Counted from the stretch's first letter, positions 8,861-18,467 are shown. The stretch: DNA of 64,000 bases from Burkholderia sp. WSM2230 (GCF_000472445.1 NZ_AXAJ01000011.1:1-64000), one strand, 5' to 3'. Notes: a model not told the origin generated them from the letters alone. Made by a program: numbers and translations.

Positions 8861-10414
8861 ATGACTGAGCCGATTCGCTTCTATCACCGCAACGAGATAC
8901 GCGAGATCAAGGACGCGCCCGTCACGCGCACGGTCCTGCAGTATCTGCGCGAGGACGTGCATTGCACCGGCACCAAGGAAGGCTGCGCCGAGGGCGATTG
9001 CGGCGCGTGCACCGTCGTGATCGGCGAGCGAAACGAAGCGGGCGGCGTCGACTTCAAGGCGGTCAACGCGTGCATCCAGTTCGTGCCGACGCTCGACGGC
9101 AAGGCGCTCTTTACCGTCGAAGATCTGCGCCAGCCGGACGGCTCGCTGCACCCGGTGCAAGAGGCGCTGGTCGAATGCCACGGCTCCCAGTGCGGTTTCT
9201 GCACGCCCGGCTTTGTCATGTCGATGTGGTCGCTGTATGAAAAGCACGGTCACGAACAGAGCTGCGCGAACAGGACGGTGCCCTCGCGCGAAACGATCAG
9301 CAACGCGCTGACCGGCAACCTGTGCCGCTGCACGGGCTATCGTCCGATTGTGGATGCGGCCGTGCGCATGTTCGAAGCCCCCCCGCCGAAAGCGCCGGTG
9401 AATGTAAATGCATTGGCGACTGCGCTCGCCACGCTGCAACGCGATCACACGTTTCACTATGAACAGGACGGTCAGCGCTTTTATGCGCCGCGCACCGTTG
9501 AAGCGCTCGCGCAGATCAAGCAGGCCGAACCGGCGGCGCGCATTCTCGCGGGCAGCACGGACATCGGCCTGTGGGTCACCAAGCAGATGCGCGACCTCGG
9601 CAACGTGATCTACGTGGGGCAGATCGCAGAATTGCAGAAGCTCGAAACGCGCGGCGACTGGATCGAAATCGGCGCGGGCGTGACAGTCGAGAATGCCTAC
9701 GCGGAGATCGCGAAGCAGTACCCGGAAGTCACCGAAATGTGGCAGCGCTTTGCCTCGCTGCCGATTCGCAACGCGGGCACGCTCGGCGGCAACATCGCCA
9801 ACGGTTCGCCGATCGGCGACTCGATGCCTGGTCTCATCGCGCTTGGCGCGCGCGTGATCGTGCGCGGCGGCGCGAGCGAACGCGAAATGCCGCTCGAAGA
9901 CCTGTACCTCGCCTATCAGAAGAAGGACATGGCGGAACACGAGTTCGTCGTCGGCGTGAAGGTGCCGGCTCGCACCGGCGCACGCGCGCAACTGCAATTT
10001 CGCACCTACAAGCTGTCCAAGCGTTTCGACTCCGACATCTCCGCCGTGTGCGCGGCGTTTTCGTTCATCGCGGACGGCGCGCTGATTCGCGAGCCGCGCA
10101 TCGCGTTCGGCGGCATGGCCGCCACACCGAAGCGCGCGACGCATGCCGAAGCCGTGCTGCGCGATGCAGAGTGGCATGAAGCCACCGCGCAGGCCGCGAT
10201 GCTCGCGCTCGGCAACGACTACACGCCGCTCTCGGACATGCGCGCGACCAGCAACTATCGTCTGGAGGCCGCGAAAAACACGTTGTATCGCTTCTGGCTC
10301 GAAACGCGTCCGCACAATCCGCTGCCCAAAAGCGCGCTCGATGTGCGCGCGGTCGCGGCGGCCCGCGCGCCTGCCGACGCACATGGCGCGGTCAACGCGG
10401 CAGCCGGCGCCTGA
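8861..10414 (+). CDS. xdhA: xanthine dehydrogenase small subunit XdhA (2Fe-2S and FAD)
   Basis: A 517-residue subunit. The N-terminus has a plant-type 2Fe-2S domain (Cys42, Cys47, Cys50, Cys71) followed by the second cluster domain with CGFC and NLCRCTGYRP. From about residue 200 comes the FAD-binding domain (ILAGSTDIGLWVT, LPIRNAGTLGGNIANGSPIGD) and a CO dehydrogenase flavoprotein C-terminal domain. With XdhB it oxidises hypoxanthine to xanthine and urate in the cytoplasm, passing electrons to NAD. The Cys ligands and FAD loop all appear intact. xdhB starts 36 bases downstream. Confidence 0.95.
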   Translation: MTEPIRFYHRNEIREIKDAPVTRTVLQYLREDVHCTGTKEGCAEGDCGACTVVIGERNEAGGVDFKAVNACIQFVPTLDGKALFTVEDLRQPDGSLHPVQEALVECHGSQCGFCTPGFVMSMWSLYEKHGHEQSCANRTVPSRETISNALTGNLCRCTGYRPIVDAAVRMFEAPPPKAPVNVNALATALATLQRDHTFHYEQDGQRFYAPRTVEALAQIKQAEPAARILAGSTDIGLWVTKQMRDLGNVIYVGQIAELQKLETRGDWIEIGAGVTVENAYAEIAKQYPEVTEMWQRFASLPIRNAGTLGGNIANGSPIGDSMPGLIALGARVIVRGGASEREMPLEDLYLAYQKKDMAEHEFVVGVKVPARTGARAQLQFRTYKLSKRFDSDISAVCAAFSFIADGALIREPRIAFGGMAATPKRATHAEAVLRDAEWHEATAQAAMLALGNDYTPLSDMRATSNYRLEAAKNTLYRFWLETRPHNPLPKSALDVRAVAAARAPADAHGAVNAAAGA

Positions 10415-10450
10415 CGCGCGCGATCCAGCAGAAATACGGAGAACACAACA

Positions 10451-12817
10451 ATGAATCAGCATGCGGAACCCTTCCTGAAAGACGCTCACGCGCTTGACGA
10501 CTTCACGCAGGTGCACGTGTCGCGTCCGCATGAATCGGCGCATCTGCACGTGAGCGGTCGCGCCACTTATACCGACGACATCCCCACCGTCGCCGGCACG
10601 TTGCATGCGGCGCTCGGCCTGTCGTCGAAAGCGCATGCCAGGATCGTGTCGATGTCGCTCGACAAAGTGCGCGCGACGCCCGGCGTGGTCGCGATCTTCA
10701 CGGCGGACGACATTCCGGGCGCCAACGACGTCGCGCCGATCGTCCACGGCGACGATCCGATTCTCGCGGACGGCCTCGTGCAATACGTCGGGCAGCCGGT
10801 GTTCATCGTGGTCGCGACCTCGCATGAAACTGCGCGGCTCGCGGCGCGGCGCGCCGAGATCGTCTACGAGGAATTGCCCGCGATTCTGACCGCGCAGCAG
10901 GCGCGCGCCGCAAATCAGTCTGTGCTGCCGCCGATGAAACTCGCGCGCGGCGAGGCCGGCACGAAGATCGCGCGCGCGGCGCATCGCGAGGCGGGCGAAA
11001 TGCTGCTCGGCGGCCAGGAGCAGTTCTATCTGGAAGGGCAGATTTCCTACGCGGTGCCCAAAGACGACGACGGCATGCACGTGTACTGCTCGACGCAGCA
11101 TCCCACGGAGATGCAGCACCTTGTCGCGCACGCGTTGGGCATTGCTTCGCATAACGTATTAATAGAATGCCGGCGCATGGGCGGCGGTTTCGGCGGCAAG
11201 GAATCGCAGTCGGGCCTGTTCGCCTGCTGCGCGGCGCTCGCCGCGTGGAAGCTGTTGTGCCCCGTCAAACTGCGCCCCGATCGCGACGACGACATGATGG
11301 TCACCGGCAAGCGCCACGACTTCCACTACACGTATGAAGTGGGCTACGACGACAAGGGCGTAATAGAGGGCGTCGCGGTGGACATGACTTCGCGCTGCGG
11401 TTTTTCGGCAGACCTGTCGGGCCCGGTCATGACGCGCGCGCTGTGTCACTTCGACAACGCGTACTGGCTTTCGGACGTCACGATCGACGGCTTCTGCGGC
11501 AAGACCAACACGCAGTCGAACACCGCGTTTCGCGGCTTCGGCGGTCCGCAGGGCGCGTTCGCAATCGAATACATCATGGACAACGTCGCGCGTTCCCTTG
11601 GCGAGGATTCGCTCGACGTGCGCCGCCGCAATCTGTACGGCAAGACCGAGCGCAATCAGACGCCGTATGGTCAGATGGTCGAAGACAACGTCATTCACGA
11701 ACTGATCGACGAACTGGAAGCGACGAGCGAATACCGCGCACGGCGCGCCGCGATCAACGAATTCAACGCGAACAACGAGGTGCTGAAAAAAGGCCTCGCG
11801 CTTACGCCGGTCAAATTCGGCATTGCGTTCAACGTTACGCATTTCAATCAGGCCGGCGCCCTTGTGCACATCTATACCGATGGTTCCGTGCTCGTGAACC
11901 ACGGTGGCACCGAAATGGGCCAGGGCTTGAACACCAAGGTGGCGCAGGTCGTCGCGCATGAACTGGGCGTCGGTTTCAAGCGTATCCGCGTAAGTGCGAC
12001 GGATACGAGCAAGGTCGCGAATACGTCGGCGACGGCGGCGTCGACTGGCTCCGATCTGAACGGCAAGGCCGCGCAGGACGCCGCGCGTCAGTTGCGCGAG
12101 CGCCTCGCCGCGTTCGCGGCGGAGCGGTTCGGCGCGGGCCAGGTTACTGCTTCAGAAGTGCGTTTTGCGCATGACCGTGTGATCGTCGGTGAGGCTGTGG
12201 TGCCGTTCGAGGAAGTGGTCGCGAAGGCCTACCTCGCGCGCATTCAGTTGTGGTCCGACGGCTTTTACACGACGCCCAAGCTGCATTGGGATCAGGCGAA
12301 GCTGCAAGGCCGGCCGTTCTACTACTACTCGTATGGCGCGGCAGTGTCGGAAGTGGTGATCGATACGCTGACCGGCGAAATGCGCGTGCTGCGCGCGGAC
12401 GCGCTGCATGACGTGGGCGCGTCGCTGAATCCGGCGCTCGACATCGGCCAGGTGGAAGGCGCGTTCATTCAGGGCATGGGCTGGTTGACCACCGAAGAGC
12501 TGTGGTGGAACGCAGGCGGCAAGCTGATGACGCACGCGCCGTCCACGTACAAGATTCCGACCGTCAACGATACGCCGCCAGAGTTCAACGTGCGCCTCTT
12601 CAAGAACCGCAATGCGGAGGACAGCATTCATCGTTCGAAGGCGACGGGCGAGCCGCCGTTGCTGTTGCCGTTCTCGGTGTTCTTTGCGATTCGCGATGCG
12701 GTCTCCGCAGTCGGTGATCACAAGGTGAATCCGCCGCTGAACGCGCCGGCGACGAGCGAGGAGATCCTCAAGGCTATCGGCGCCGTGCGCGCCGCGACGT
12801 CCGCTGCACGGCGCTAG
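10451..12817 (+). CDS. xdhB: xanthine dehydrogenase large subunit XdhB (molybdopterin binding)
   Basis: A 788-residue molybdenum-hydroxylase large subunit. Characteristic stretches are QFYLEGQ, GGGFGGKE, FRGFGGPQG, GTEMGQGLNTK and the GEPPLLLP loop near the end, which holds the catalytic glutamate of the xanthine oxidase family. It binds the molybdopterin cofactor and the purine substrate. GGAG lies nine bases before the ATG. It is co-transcribed with xdhA and followed after 13 bases by xdhC. Large antisense open frames on the other strand are composition artefacts. Confidence 0.95.
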   Translation: MNQHAEPFLKDAHALDDFTQVHVSRPHESAHLHVSGRATYTDDIPTVAGTLHAALGLSSKAHARIVSMSLDKVRATPGVVAIFTADDIPGANDVAPIVHGDDPILADGLVQYVGQPVFIVVATSHETARLAARRAEIVYEELPAILTAQQARAANQSVLPPMKLARGEAGTKIARAAHREAGEMLLGGQEQFYLEGQISYAVPKDDDGMHVYCSTQHPTEMQHLVAHALGIASHNVLIECRRMGGGFGGKESQSGLFACCAALAAWKLLCPVKLRPDRDDDMMVTGKRHDFHYTYEVGYDDKGVIEGVAVDMTSRCGFSADLSGPVMTRALCHFDNAYWLSDVTIDGFCGKTNTQSNTAFRGFGGPQGAFAIEYIMDNVARSLGEDSLDVRRRNLYGKTERNQTPYGQMVEDNVIHELIDELEATSEYRARRAAINEFNANNEVLKKGLALTPVKFGIAFNVTHFNQAGALVHIYTDGSVLVNHGGTEMGQGLNTKVAQVVAHELGVGFKRIRVSATDTSKVANTSATAASTGSDLNGKAAQDAARQLRERLAAFAAERFGAGQVTASEVRFAHDRVIVGEAVVPFEEVVAKAYLARIQLWSDGFYTTPKLHWDQAKLQGRPFYYYSYGAAVSEVVIDTLTGEMRVLRADALHDVGASLNPALDIGQVEGAFIQGMGWLTTEELWWNAGGKLMTHAPSTYKIPTVNDTPPEFNVRLFKNRNAEDSIHRSKATGEPPLLLPFSVFFAIRDAVSAVGDHKVNPPLNAPATSEEILKAIGAVRAATSAARR

Positions 12818-12830
12818 CGGGATCATTGCG

Positions 12831-13415
12831 ATGAAAGACTGCACTTCCATTCGAATCGGCCGGCGCAGCGCCGTGGAAGCGCCGCGCCCGGCGCCCCTGC
12901 ACATCGTCCTGTTTGGCGCGGGACATGTGGGGCATGCGCTCGTCGAGTTGCTCGGCACCTTGCCGTGCGTGGTTCAGTGGGTTGACGAACGTGACGAACT
13001 CTTTCCCGACGAAACGCCCGCGAACGTGCAGATCGAAGCCACCGACACCCCCGAGGCGATAGTCGACGCGGCGCCGCCCGGCGCCTGGTTTCTGGTGATG
13101 ACACACAACCATGCGCTCGATTTTTCGCTCGCGCTGGGCATCATGCGGCGACGCGACTTCGCTTACTTCGGCATGATCGGCTCAAAGACAAAGCGCGTGA
13201 AGTTCGAGCGGCGTCTGCTCGAGCGTGGCGTCGAGGCTGGGCGGCTCGCGCAGATGACGTGTCCGATCGGCATTGCAGGTATCGTCGATAAAGCCCCGGC
13301 GGCTATTGCCGTGGCGGTGTGCGCGGAGTTGCTGCAGGTTCGCGGGCGGCGGCAAGTTGCGGCACTGGCTGAGGGCTTGGAACACACACGTCAACGGCCG
13401 GCCGTTAGCGTATAG
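12831..13415 (+). CDS. xdhC: XdhC-like molybdenum cofactor insertion protein, C-terminal domain only
   Basis: The 194 residues correspond to the Rossmann-type C-terminal domain of XdhC (LFGAGHVGHAL at residues about 28-38, VMTHNHALDF, YFGMIGSKTKR, CPIG). XdhC proteins receive, sulfurate and deliver molybdenum cofactor to XdhB, and normally carry an N-terminal XdhC/CoxI domain of over 100 residues before this one. That domain is absent: xdhB ends only 13 bases upstream and there is no other place for it. Either the gene suffered an in-frame deletion or a short form is used here. The first 20 residues look like replacement sequence. The ribosome binding site is weak. Confidence 0.8.
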   Translation: MKDCTSIRIGRRSAVEAPRPAPLHIVLFGAGHVGHALVELLGTLPCVVQWVDERDELFPDETPANVQIEATDTPEAIVDAAPPGAWFLVMTHNHALDFSLALGIMRRRDFAYFGMIGSKTKRVKFERRLLERGVEAGRLAQMTCPIGIAGIVDKAPAAIAVAVCAELLQVRGRRQVAALAEGLEHTRQRPAVSV

Positions 13416-13565
13416 CCGCAGGCGGGGAGTGCGCCTGCACCGCTCGCGGCGCCTCCAGATCCTGAAGCGCTTCAATCCCGCGAAGTGCCTCAAACCACAA
13501 AAGCGCTGCAAGCGTGATAACGCGTGAAGGCACAACCCGCTCCTCCGACGCTCTCCCAACACCGC

Positions 13566-14519
13566 TCACCGTACCCGCTTCGCGCGCCGCGCCTTCTGCG
13601 CAACCAGCGCGTCCGACACTTGCGACATCAACGCACGCAGCCAGCCGAGATCGCTCGGCCGATCAGGCTGCGGATGCCACATCTGATAGCACTTGATACG
13701 CGGAAACGGAATGGGCGCCTCGACGACCGCGAGCGGCAAAATGCTTGCGTAGTGCGTCGCGAAGCGGCGCGTCGTCGTGAAGATCAGATCCGATTGCAAC
13801 AGTGTTTGCGGCACGAGGCCGAAGTAGGGCAGCGTGGCCACGACGCGCCGTTCCGCTCTGGCACGCGCAAAGCCGATGTCGATCGCGCCGCCGCGTCCGC
13901 CGCTATACGGAGTCGGCGCGAGATGCGGCGCCGCGAGATAGGCCTCTCGCGTGAGCGGCGCATGCGCGAGCGGATGATCCGCGCGCATCATGCACACCAC
14001 GGTGTCCGAGAAAAGATCGCTACGCTCGAAACGTGGATCGGGCTTCGGCCAGTTGCCGATCACGAGATCGAGCTCGCCCGCGTCCAGCGCGGCTGAATGG
14101 TCGAGCATCGGGTTCAGCGAATCGATTTCGAGCCGCGCATGCGGCGCCGCCTCGCGAAACTGCGCGATCACGGTCGGCATGAAGAAGTCGTTCAGATAAT
14201 CAGGCGCCGCCACGCGAAACGTGCGGCGCGAGCGGCCCGGATCGAAGTCGCCGTGGGGCGTGGCCACAAAGTCGACCTCGCGCAGCACGCGTTGCGCCGA
14301 GGCGAGCAGCGATTCGCCATACTCGGTCGGCACCATGCCCGACTTGCCCCGCACGAGGATCGGGTCGTTCAGCGTCTCGCGCAGCTTGCGCAGCGCGGTG
14401 CTGATCGCAGGCTGCGTCTGATTCAGCCGCAGCGCGGTTTGCGTGACGCTGCGCTCGACGAGCAGCGTGCGCAGCACGCGCACGAGCCAGATATCGAGGG
14501 AGGCGGCGGTGTCGTCCAT
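13566..14519 (-). CDS. LysR family transcriptional regulator
   Basis: A 317-residue LysR protein: winged helix-turn-helix at residues about 10-70 (VTQTALRLNQTQPAISTALRKLR) and a substrate-binding domain from about residue 90. I start it at the ATG at 14519 because LysR homology begins a few codons later; the frame is open further upstream without homology. It converges with xdhC and follows the isomerase gene on the same strand. LysR genes often control a neighbour, so either is possible, but no operator was recognised. Confidence 0.88.
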   Translation of the reverse strand: MDDTAASLDIWLVRVLRTLLVERSVTQTALRLNQTQPAISTALRKLRETLNDPILVRGKSGMVPTEYGESLLASAQRVLREVDFVATPHGDFDPGRSRRTFRVAAPDYLNDFFMPTVIAQFREAAPHARLEIDSLNPMLDHSAALDAGELDLVIGNWPKPDPRFERSDLFSDTVVCMMRADHPLAHAPLTREAYLAAPHLAPTPYSGGRGGAIDIGFARARAERRVVATLPYFGLVPQTLLQSDLIFTTTRRFATHYASILPLAVVEAPIPFPRIKCYQMWHPQPDRPSDLGWLRALMSQVSDALVAQKARRAKRVR

Positions 14520-14768
14520 GGCAAAAAGGAAAGCGAAGCGGTCGGGCGTGGTATCGGCCACCCAGGCGCCCCAGAGTCCGGGGTCGCAAAGCCGCAAAGC
14601 CGCAAGGTCCGAAAGTCAGCCGTGCGCGAAGGCCCCGCAAAACGCGCGAGATCGTGTATGGCGCAAAGGTTATAACCTTAGGCCCGATTGCACTGCAGCC
14701 GCCATAGCGGGCGCGGTATGACCGGCATCAGGTGCACCTTGTGTGGGCGCACCGCCGCGCGCCGGCGC

Positions 14769-15413
14769 TCAGATATCCGACGAACCCCAGGGCAGCGCGC
14801 TGATCCGCTTTACCTCGCTCGATTCCAGCCAGTTCGGCGTACGCGCGCAGTAGAGCACCATCGGCAAGGCGTCCTCGCCCCAGAACAACTGATCGTTCAG
14901 ACGGAAGGTAGGCACGCCGTAGACGCCGAGCCCGATCGCATCGGCGGTATTGCGCTGTAACTGGGCCTTCACTTCCTCGCTTCTGATTAGCTCGGGCCCG
15001 TCGGGCATGCCCACGCGCTCGCATAGTTCGGCGAACGCCTCGTCGCTCGAGGGATCGCGGCCCTCGCGCCAGATAAAACGGAAGATCTCACGCACGCAGA
15101 CCACGTCCGCCTGAGCGGCGGTGGCGAGCAGGAGCGCCTTCATGGAATCGAAGGGATGAGCGGGCGGCATCTTGTACGGAATGCCGAGCTGCTCTGCGCG
15201 AAAAAGGGCGTGCCGGTACATGAACGTGCGCTTGGCCGGCACGCTGTAAGCCGGCCGCTGCCCCCAATGGCGATACAGGTCGTTCAGCACCACCGGCGTA
15301 AAGACGAAGTCGAAGCCCGGCCATTTATCGTGTTGCTCGAGCAGCAGATATGTGAACGGCGAGACGAAATCGTAAAACCACAGCGGCTGCGCGGCGTCGA
15401 TGCCAACGGTCAT
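14769..15413 (-). CDS. 2-hydroxychromene-2-carboxylate isomerase family protein (DsbA-like fold)
   Basis: A 214-residue thioredoxin-fold protein of the HCCA isomerase/kappa-class GST group. The motif FYDFVSPFTYLL near residue 12 places the family's catalytic serine (Ser18-19 region) and GVYGVPTFRLND carries the cis-proline loop. Family members use glutathione to isomerise 2-hydroxychromene-2-carboxylate in naphthalene breakdown, but many are general detoxification enzymes. No naphthalene genes are nearby, so the substrate is unknown. It lies 249 bases upstream of the LysR gene on the same strand. Confidence 0.82.
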   Translation of the reverse strand: MTVGIDAAQPLWFYDFVSPFTYLLLEQHDKWPGFDFVFTPVVLNDLYRHWGQRPAYSVPAKRTFMYRHALFRAEQLGIPYKMPPAHPFDSMKALLLATAAQADVVCVREIFRFIWREGRDPSSDEAFAELCERVGMPDGPELIRSEEVKAQLQRNTADAIGLGVYGVPTFRLNDQLFWGEDALPMVLYCARTPNWLESSEVKRISALPWGSSDI

Positions 15414-15513
15414 ATATGTCTCCCGGATTGCCTGCCCGACGGGATCGGCGGATGAATCTGCTCGAACGTCGGAATTGTAATGATCTTACGCGGTGCGGCT
15501 CTGCCTTGCACCG

Positions 15514-17046
15514 TCAATCTGGTTTGCGGCGCTCGTCCGCCCGCGTTTCGCCGGTTTCACCGATTTCGGCAGCTTCGTTCGGCGTGGCGGGCATGCCGTC
15601 TTTATTGCTGGCCTGGTCGGCTTCGTCTGCTTCTTTCGCTTCGCTCGCCGCGGCGGAGTCGTCGTCCGCTTCATCGCCGGAGATGTCGCGCCGCGCGTCG
15701 CGGCTTTGCGTGAGCCGCGCCCGCACAAAGCCGATATGCTCGCGCAGCACGTAGAACTGGTCGGCGTAGGCGAGCGGCATCTTCAGACCATTCACCGAAT
15801 CCTCGATGGTATCGAGCCGCTGCAGCAAAGAGGCCCGCTCGGCCGCCGAGTGATCGCTGAGGGCGCTGCGTTCGATCGCGATCAGCGCGCCGTACCAGCG
15901 ATAGATGCGCGACTTCACGCGCCACGCATACAGCGACGGCACGAGACGCAACGCCGGAATCAGCAGCACGACGAGCGGGACGACCACCACCAGCAGCCGG
16001 TCGGCGAGACTCGCGAGCCAGAACGGCAACAGCCGGTAAAGAAAGCTCTTGCCCGACTTGTAGTAGCGCGCGGCGTCGTCGCTGATCGGAAAGTCGTGAG
16101 CGAGCGGCGCGGGGAATTCGCCGGCGCGCTGCATGATGTTGGCCTTGCCGTGCACCTCGCGCGCGGCTTCGATCAGCAGATCCGACAGCGCGGGATGCAG
16201 CGAATTGCGCGCCACCAGTTCGGCGGTCGGCGCGACCATGTGGATCGGCGCGGACGGCAGGTTCTTGCCGAGATCGAATGCGCCCATCGGCAATTCGAGT
16301 TGCGTCAGATACGGAAAGCGCCGTGTGTACGCGTCGGCCTGGGTGAAATCGTAGAACTGCACGTTCGGCGTGCGGTAAAGCTTGCCCATGACCGCGGGCT
16401 GCGCCGAATCGCCGGCTAGAAACGCCGCGTCCACCTTGCCGGAGACGAGCGCCTGCGCGGCCTCGTCGCCGGACAGCGGCAGCAGCCGGGTCGCGCCGCC
16501 CGGCTCGATGCCGTTCGCCTTCAGCAGCGCGAGGGCCAGTTGCCGCGTGCCGCTGCCTTCGGCGCCAACCGCGAGCCGCTGCCCTTTGAATTCGGAAAGA
16601 CGCGTGACCGTAGGGCCGTGATAGAAAATCGCGAGCGGCACATACGACACGCTGCCAAGCGACATCAAGCCGTTGCTGGCCGCGCCGGGCGCAATGCCGT
16701 CCTGCACGAACGCGACGTCGACATCGGCGTTCGGCCCCGAGAGCCGTTGCAGATTCTGCAGCGAGCCTTCCGAAGGCAGCACATTCAACGTGATGCGGTT
16801 GCGCGCCAGAATCTCCTTGTACTTCTGCGCGGCATTCCAGAAGGTGCTGCCCTCGGGACCGGCGCTGATGGTCAGCGTGCTCGGCGGCGCGGGCTGGATC
16901 AGGCGCACGGCGACCCAGATCGCGGCCACGGCGATCAGGAAGATGGGACCGAACGAAACCGCCAGGTCGCGCCAGGAGATCGCGACGAAACGGGCGACGA
17001 GGCGGGTTGGGCGGGTTGGGTATTTGCGGCCGGTGGCTGGCTTCAT
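15514..17046 (-). CDS. TAXI family TRAP-type solute-binding protein with membrane anchors
   Basis: A 510-residue protein. One N-terminal transmembrane helix (about residues 29-50) precedes a TAXI-type binding domain (SAGPEGSTFWNAAQKYKEIL, then DVDVAFVQDG and AVGAEGSGTRQLALALL). A second hydrophobic segment lies around residues 345-375, then a charged, Asp/Glu/Ala-rich cytoplasmic-looking tail. Ordinary TAXI proteins are free periplasmic receptors for TRAP transporters; this one is fixed to the membrane, and no TRAP permease gene is adjacent. It may be a sensor or orphan receptor. The family call is good; the role is unknown. Confidence 0.83.
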   Translation of the reverse strand: MKPATGRKYPTRPTRLVARFVAISWRDLAVSFGPIFLIAVAAIWVAVRLIQPAPPSTLTISAGPEGSTFWNAAQKYKEILARNRITLNVLPSEGSLQNLQRLSGPNADVDVAFVQDGIAPGAASNGLMSLGSVSYVPLAIFYHGPTVTRLSEFKGQRLAVGAEGSGTRQLALALLKANGIEPGGATRLLPLSGDEAAQALVSGKVDAAFLAGDSAQPAVMGKLYRTPNVQFYDFTQADAYTRRFPYLTQLELPMGAFDLGKNLPSAPIHMVAPTAELVARNSLHPALSDLLIEAAREVHGKANIMQRAGEFPAPLAHDFPISDDAARYYKSGKSFLYRLLPFWLASLADRLLVVVVPLVVLLIPALRLVPSLYAWRVKSRIYRWYGALIAIERSALSDHSAAERASLLQRLDTIEDSVNGLKMPLAYADQFYVLREHIGFVRARLTQSRDARRDISGDEADDDSAAASEAKEADEADQASNKDGMPATPNEAAEIGETGETRADERRKPD

Positions 17047-17562
17047 CGGATGACGGGACGGCTACGGTCGAAAGTGAACTGGATGGCGGCTCTGTGCGCG
17101 TGGCGCCGATGGTACCTGAGATTGCCGCGGCGGCGGAATGCACGGCCGGCAGGGGCGCGGAGAAAGCCGTAACAAAAAGTGACGACGCCCGCGTGAGAGC
17201 GACGCTCACTCGCGTGCCCCATGAGTAAACCCTTTGCGCTTCTGGCCCGGCTAGATTAAATTGTGCATCGCTGCCGCGAACACACGTTTCGCGCGGCGCG
17301 ACCCGGCACGACACACAAGAACCGGGCGCGTCGGCGGATTTCGCGGCTTGCCGGTTTCCGTACCGCATCGCATGCGCGTCGTCATCGCATGCGGCACATG
17401 GCAGCCGGCCTCTCTTTGCCTCTCGCATTTCGTGTCGCAGCCACAGCCGGCCATTGCCTCGCCGCGCGCCTTGTCGCGTCAGGCGTCTGGGTGTGGCCGC
17501 AGGTAGTCGTAACGAAGCCGCTTATTCAAGCGGTCCAATATGAAGCTAAGGAGAGAAGAAAC
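17047..17562. other. 516-base intergenic region upstream of the BON gene
   Basis: Divergent control region between the TAXI gene (minus) and the BON gene (plus). The BON reading frame runs open through the last 300 bases but shows no protein-like sequence there, and the AAGGAG site at 17548 marks the real start downstream. No repeat, RNA gene or clear promoter hexamers were recognised. Confidence 0.5.
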
Positions 17563-17916
17563 ATGAAATCGGTCGGTTTTCTGAAGACGCTGGGCTCGGT
17601 GGTGGCAATGGTGGTGGCATGCAATGTCTATGCTCAGGCAAGCGATGCAACGGCAACGGGCACGACAGCCGCCCCTGCCGCGACCGCGAAGGCGAGCAAG
17701 AAGGCCAATAGCCAGCTCGGCCGCAAGGTGCGCGCGGCCATTTCGAAGGTGCAGGGCGTGGACGTGTCGAACATCGCCGTGCGTGCTCGCGGCGGCGCCG
17801 TGACGCTGACGGGCTCGGTGCCCGACCAGGGCCAGATCGACGCAGCCGGCGAAGCAGCCAAGGGCGTTGCGGGCGTGACGTCCGTGTCGAACAAGCTGAC
17901 GGTGATGCAGCAGTAA
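17563..17916 (+). CDS. periplasmic BON domain protein
   Basis: A 117-residue protein with a cleavable signal peptide (cut probably after CNVYAQA), an Ala/Thr-rich linker and one BON domain (residues about 45-115: GRKVRAAISKVQGVDVSNIAV then GAVTLTGSVPDQGQID). BON domains of the OsmY type bind membranes or periplasmic surfaces and are often stress induced. The ATG follows AAGGAGAG by eight bases, a strong ribosome binding site. A strong hairpin terminator ends the transcript about 120 bases downstream, so it is probably monocistronic. Confidence 0.88.
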   Translation: MKSVGFLKTLGSVVAMVVACNVYAQASDATATGTTAAPAATAKASKKANSQLGRKVRAAISKVQGVDVSNIAVRARGGAVTLTGSVPDQGQIDAAGEAAKGVAGVTSVSNKLTVMQQ

Positions 17917-18036
17917 GCATGACGAGCGGGCGCCGCGGCAAGCCCGCTGCGACGGCGCATTGAACGGGCGCCCAGGCGGCGTGCAAGTCAGCGCCTAAGA
18001 CGGTTCACGACGCAATGCGCCGTTTCGACAGAGGTG

Positions 18037-18068
18037 AAAAAGCTCCGGCAAGCCGCCGGAGCTTTTTT
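18037..18068 (+). terminator. intrinsic terminator after the BON gene
   Basis: A perfect 13-base-pair stem (arms 18037-18049 and 18055-18067) with a five-base loop. The outer five pairs are A-T, giving a T-run on both strands, so it could stop transcription in either direction. Confidence 0.9.
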
Positions 18069-18218
18069 GTTTTCCGCCACGCGATTATTGAAGCGGCGAT
18101 GATGGTCGGAGCACACGCCGTTGCGGCGCGCGGGGCGCCGTCGTCCAATTGTGCGCGACGACACATTTCCGACGCCGGTCAGGGCGTACTGTGTGCGTGA
18201 AGACACGGAGTGATCGCC

Positions 18219-18467
18219 ATGCAAACCACGGTCCTACGCTATACCGACCTGCCCATCGACGACCGGGCCGCCTTCGAACTGGTCTGCGCGCGGCACGGCT
18301 TCGCGCCCGCGCATTTCGACGTCACCATTCACGCCGATCCCGTCGACGCCGCCCACGAGCGCCTTGTCACGGTGCGGCGCGGCGGCTGGGCGCAGTCCTA
18401 CTACGACCGCCACGGCCAGTGGGTCAGACAGTTCGAGGCTGATCTGACCTGCCGCTTTTTCAAATGA
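18219..18467 (+). CDS. small protein of unknown function (82 residues)
   Basis: The protein is soluble in appearance, with no signal peptide or membrane helix. It has an acidic N-terminal half, then a block with several aromatic residues (GGWAQSYYDRHGQWVRQFE) and a C-terminal CRFFK. The ATG at 18219 has GGAG eight bases upstream; a GTG at 18210 is in frame. Codon bias matches the neighbours, which supports a real gene. I do not recognise a family. It converges with the TauE permease gene, and a hairpin covers both stop codons. Confidence 0.7.
   Translation: MQTTVLRYTDLPIDDRAAFELVCARHGFAPAHFDVTIHADPVDAAHERLVTVRRGGWAQSYYDRHGQWVRQFEADLTCRFFK

Noticed and set aside
8765..11152. 795-codon open frame antisense to xdhA/xdhB
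   Set aside because: Product is His/Arg/Val-rich with no family resemblance; the sense strand codes for clear xanthine dehydrogenase. A composition shadow of GC-rich genes.
13391..13438. hairpins after xdhC (AACGGCCGGCCGTT and GCAGGCG/CGCCTGC)
   Set aside because: Short stems with no T-run; such palindromes are common in this base composition.
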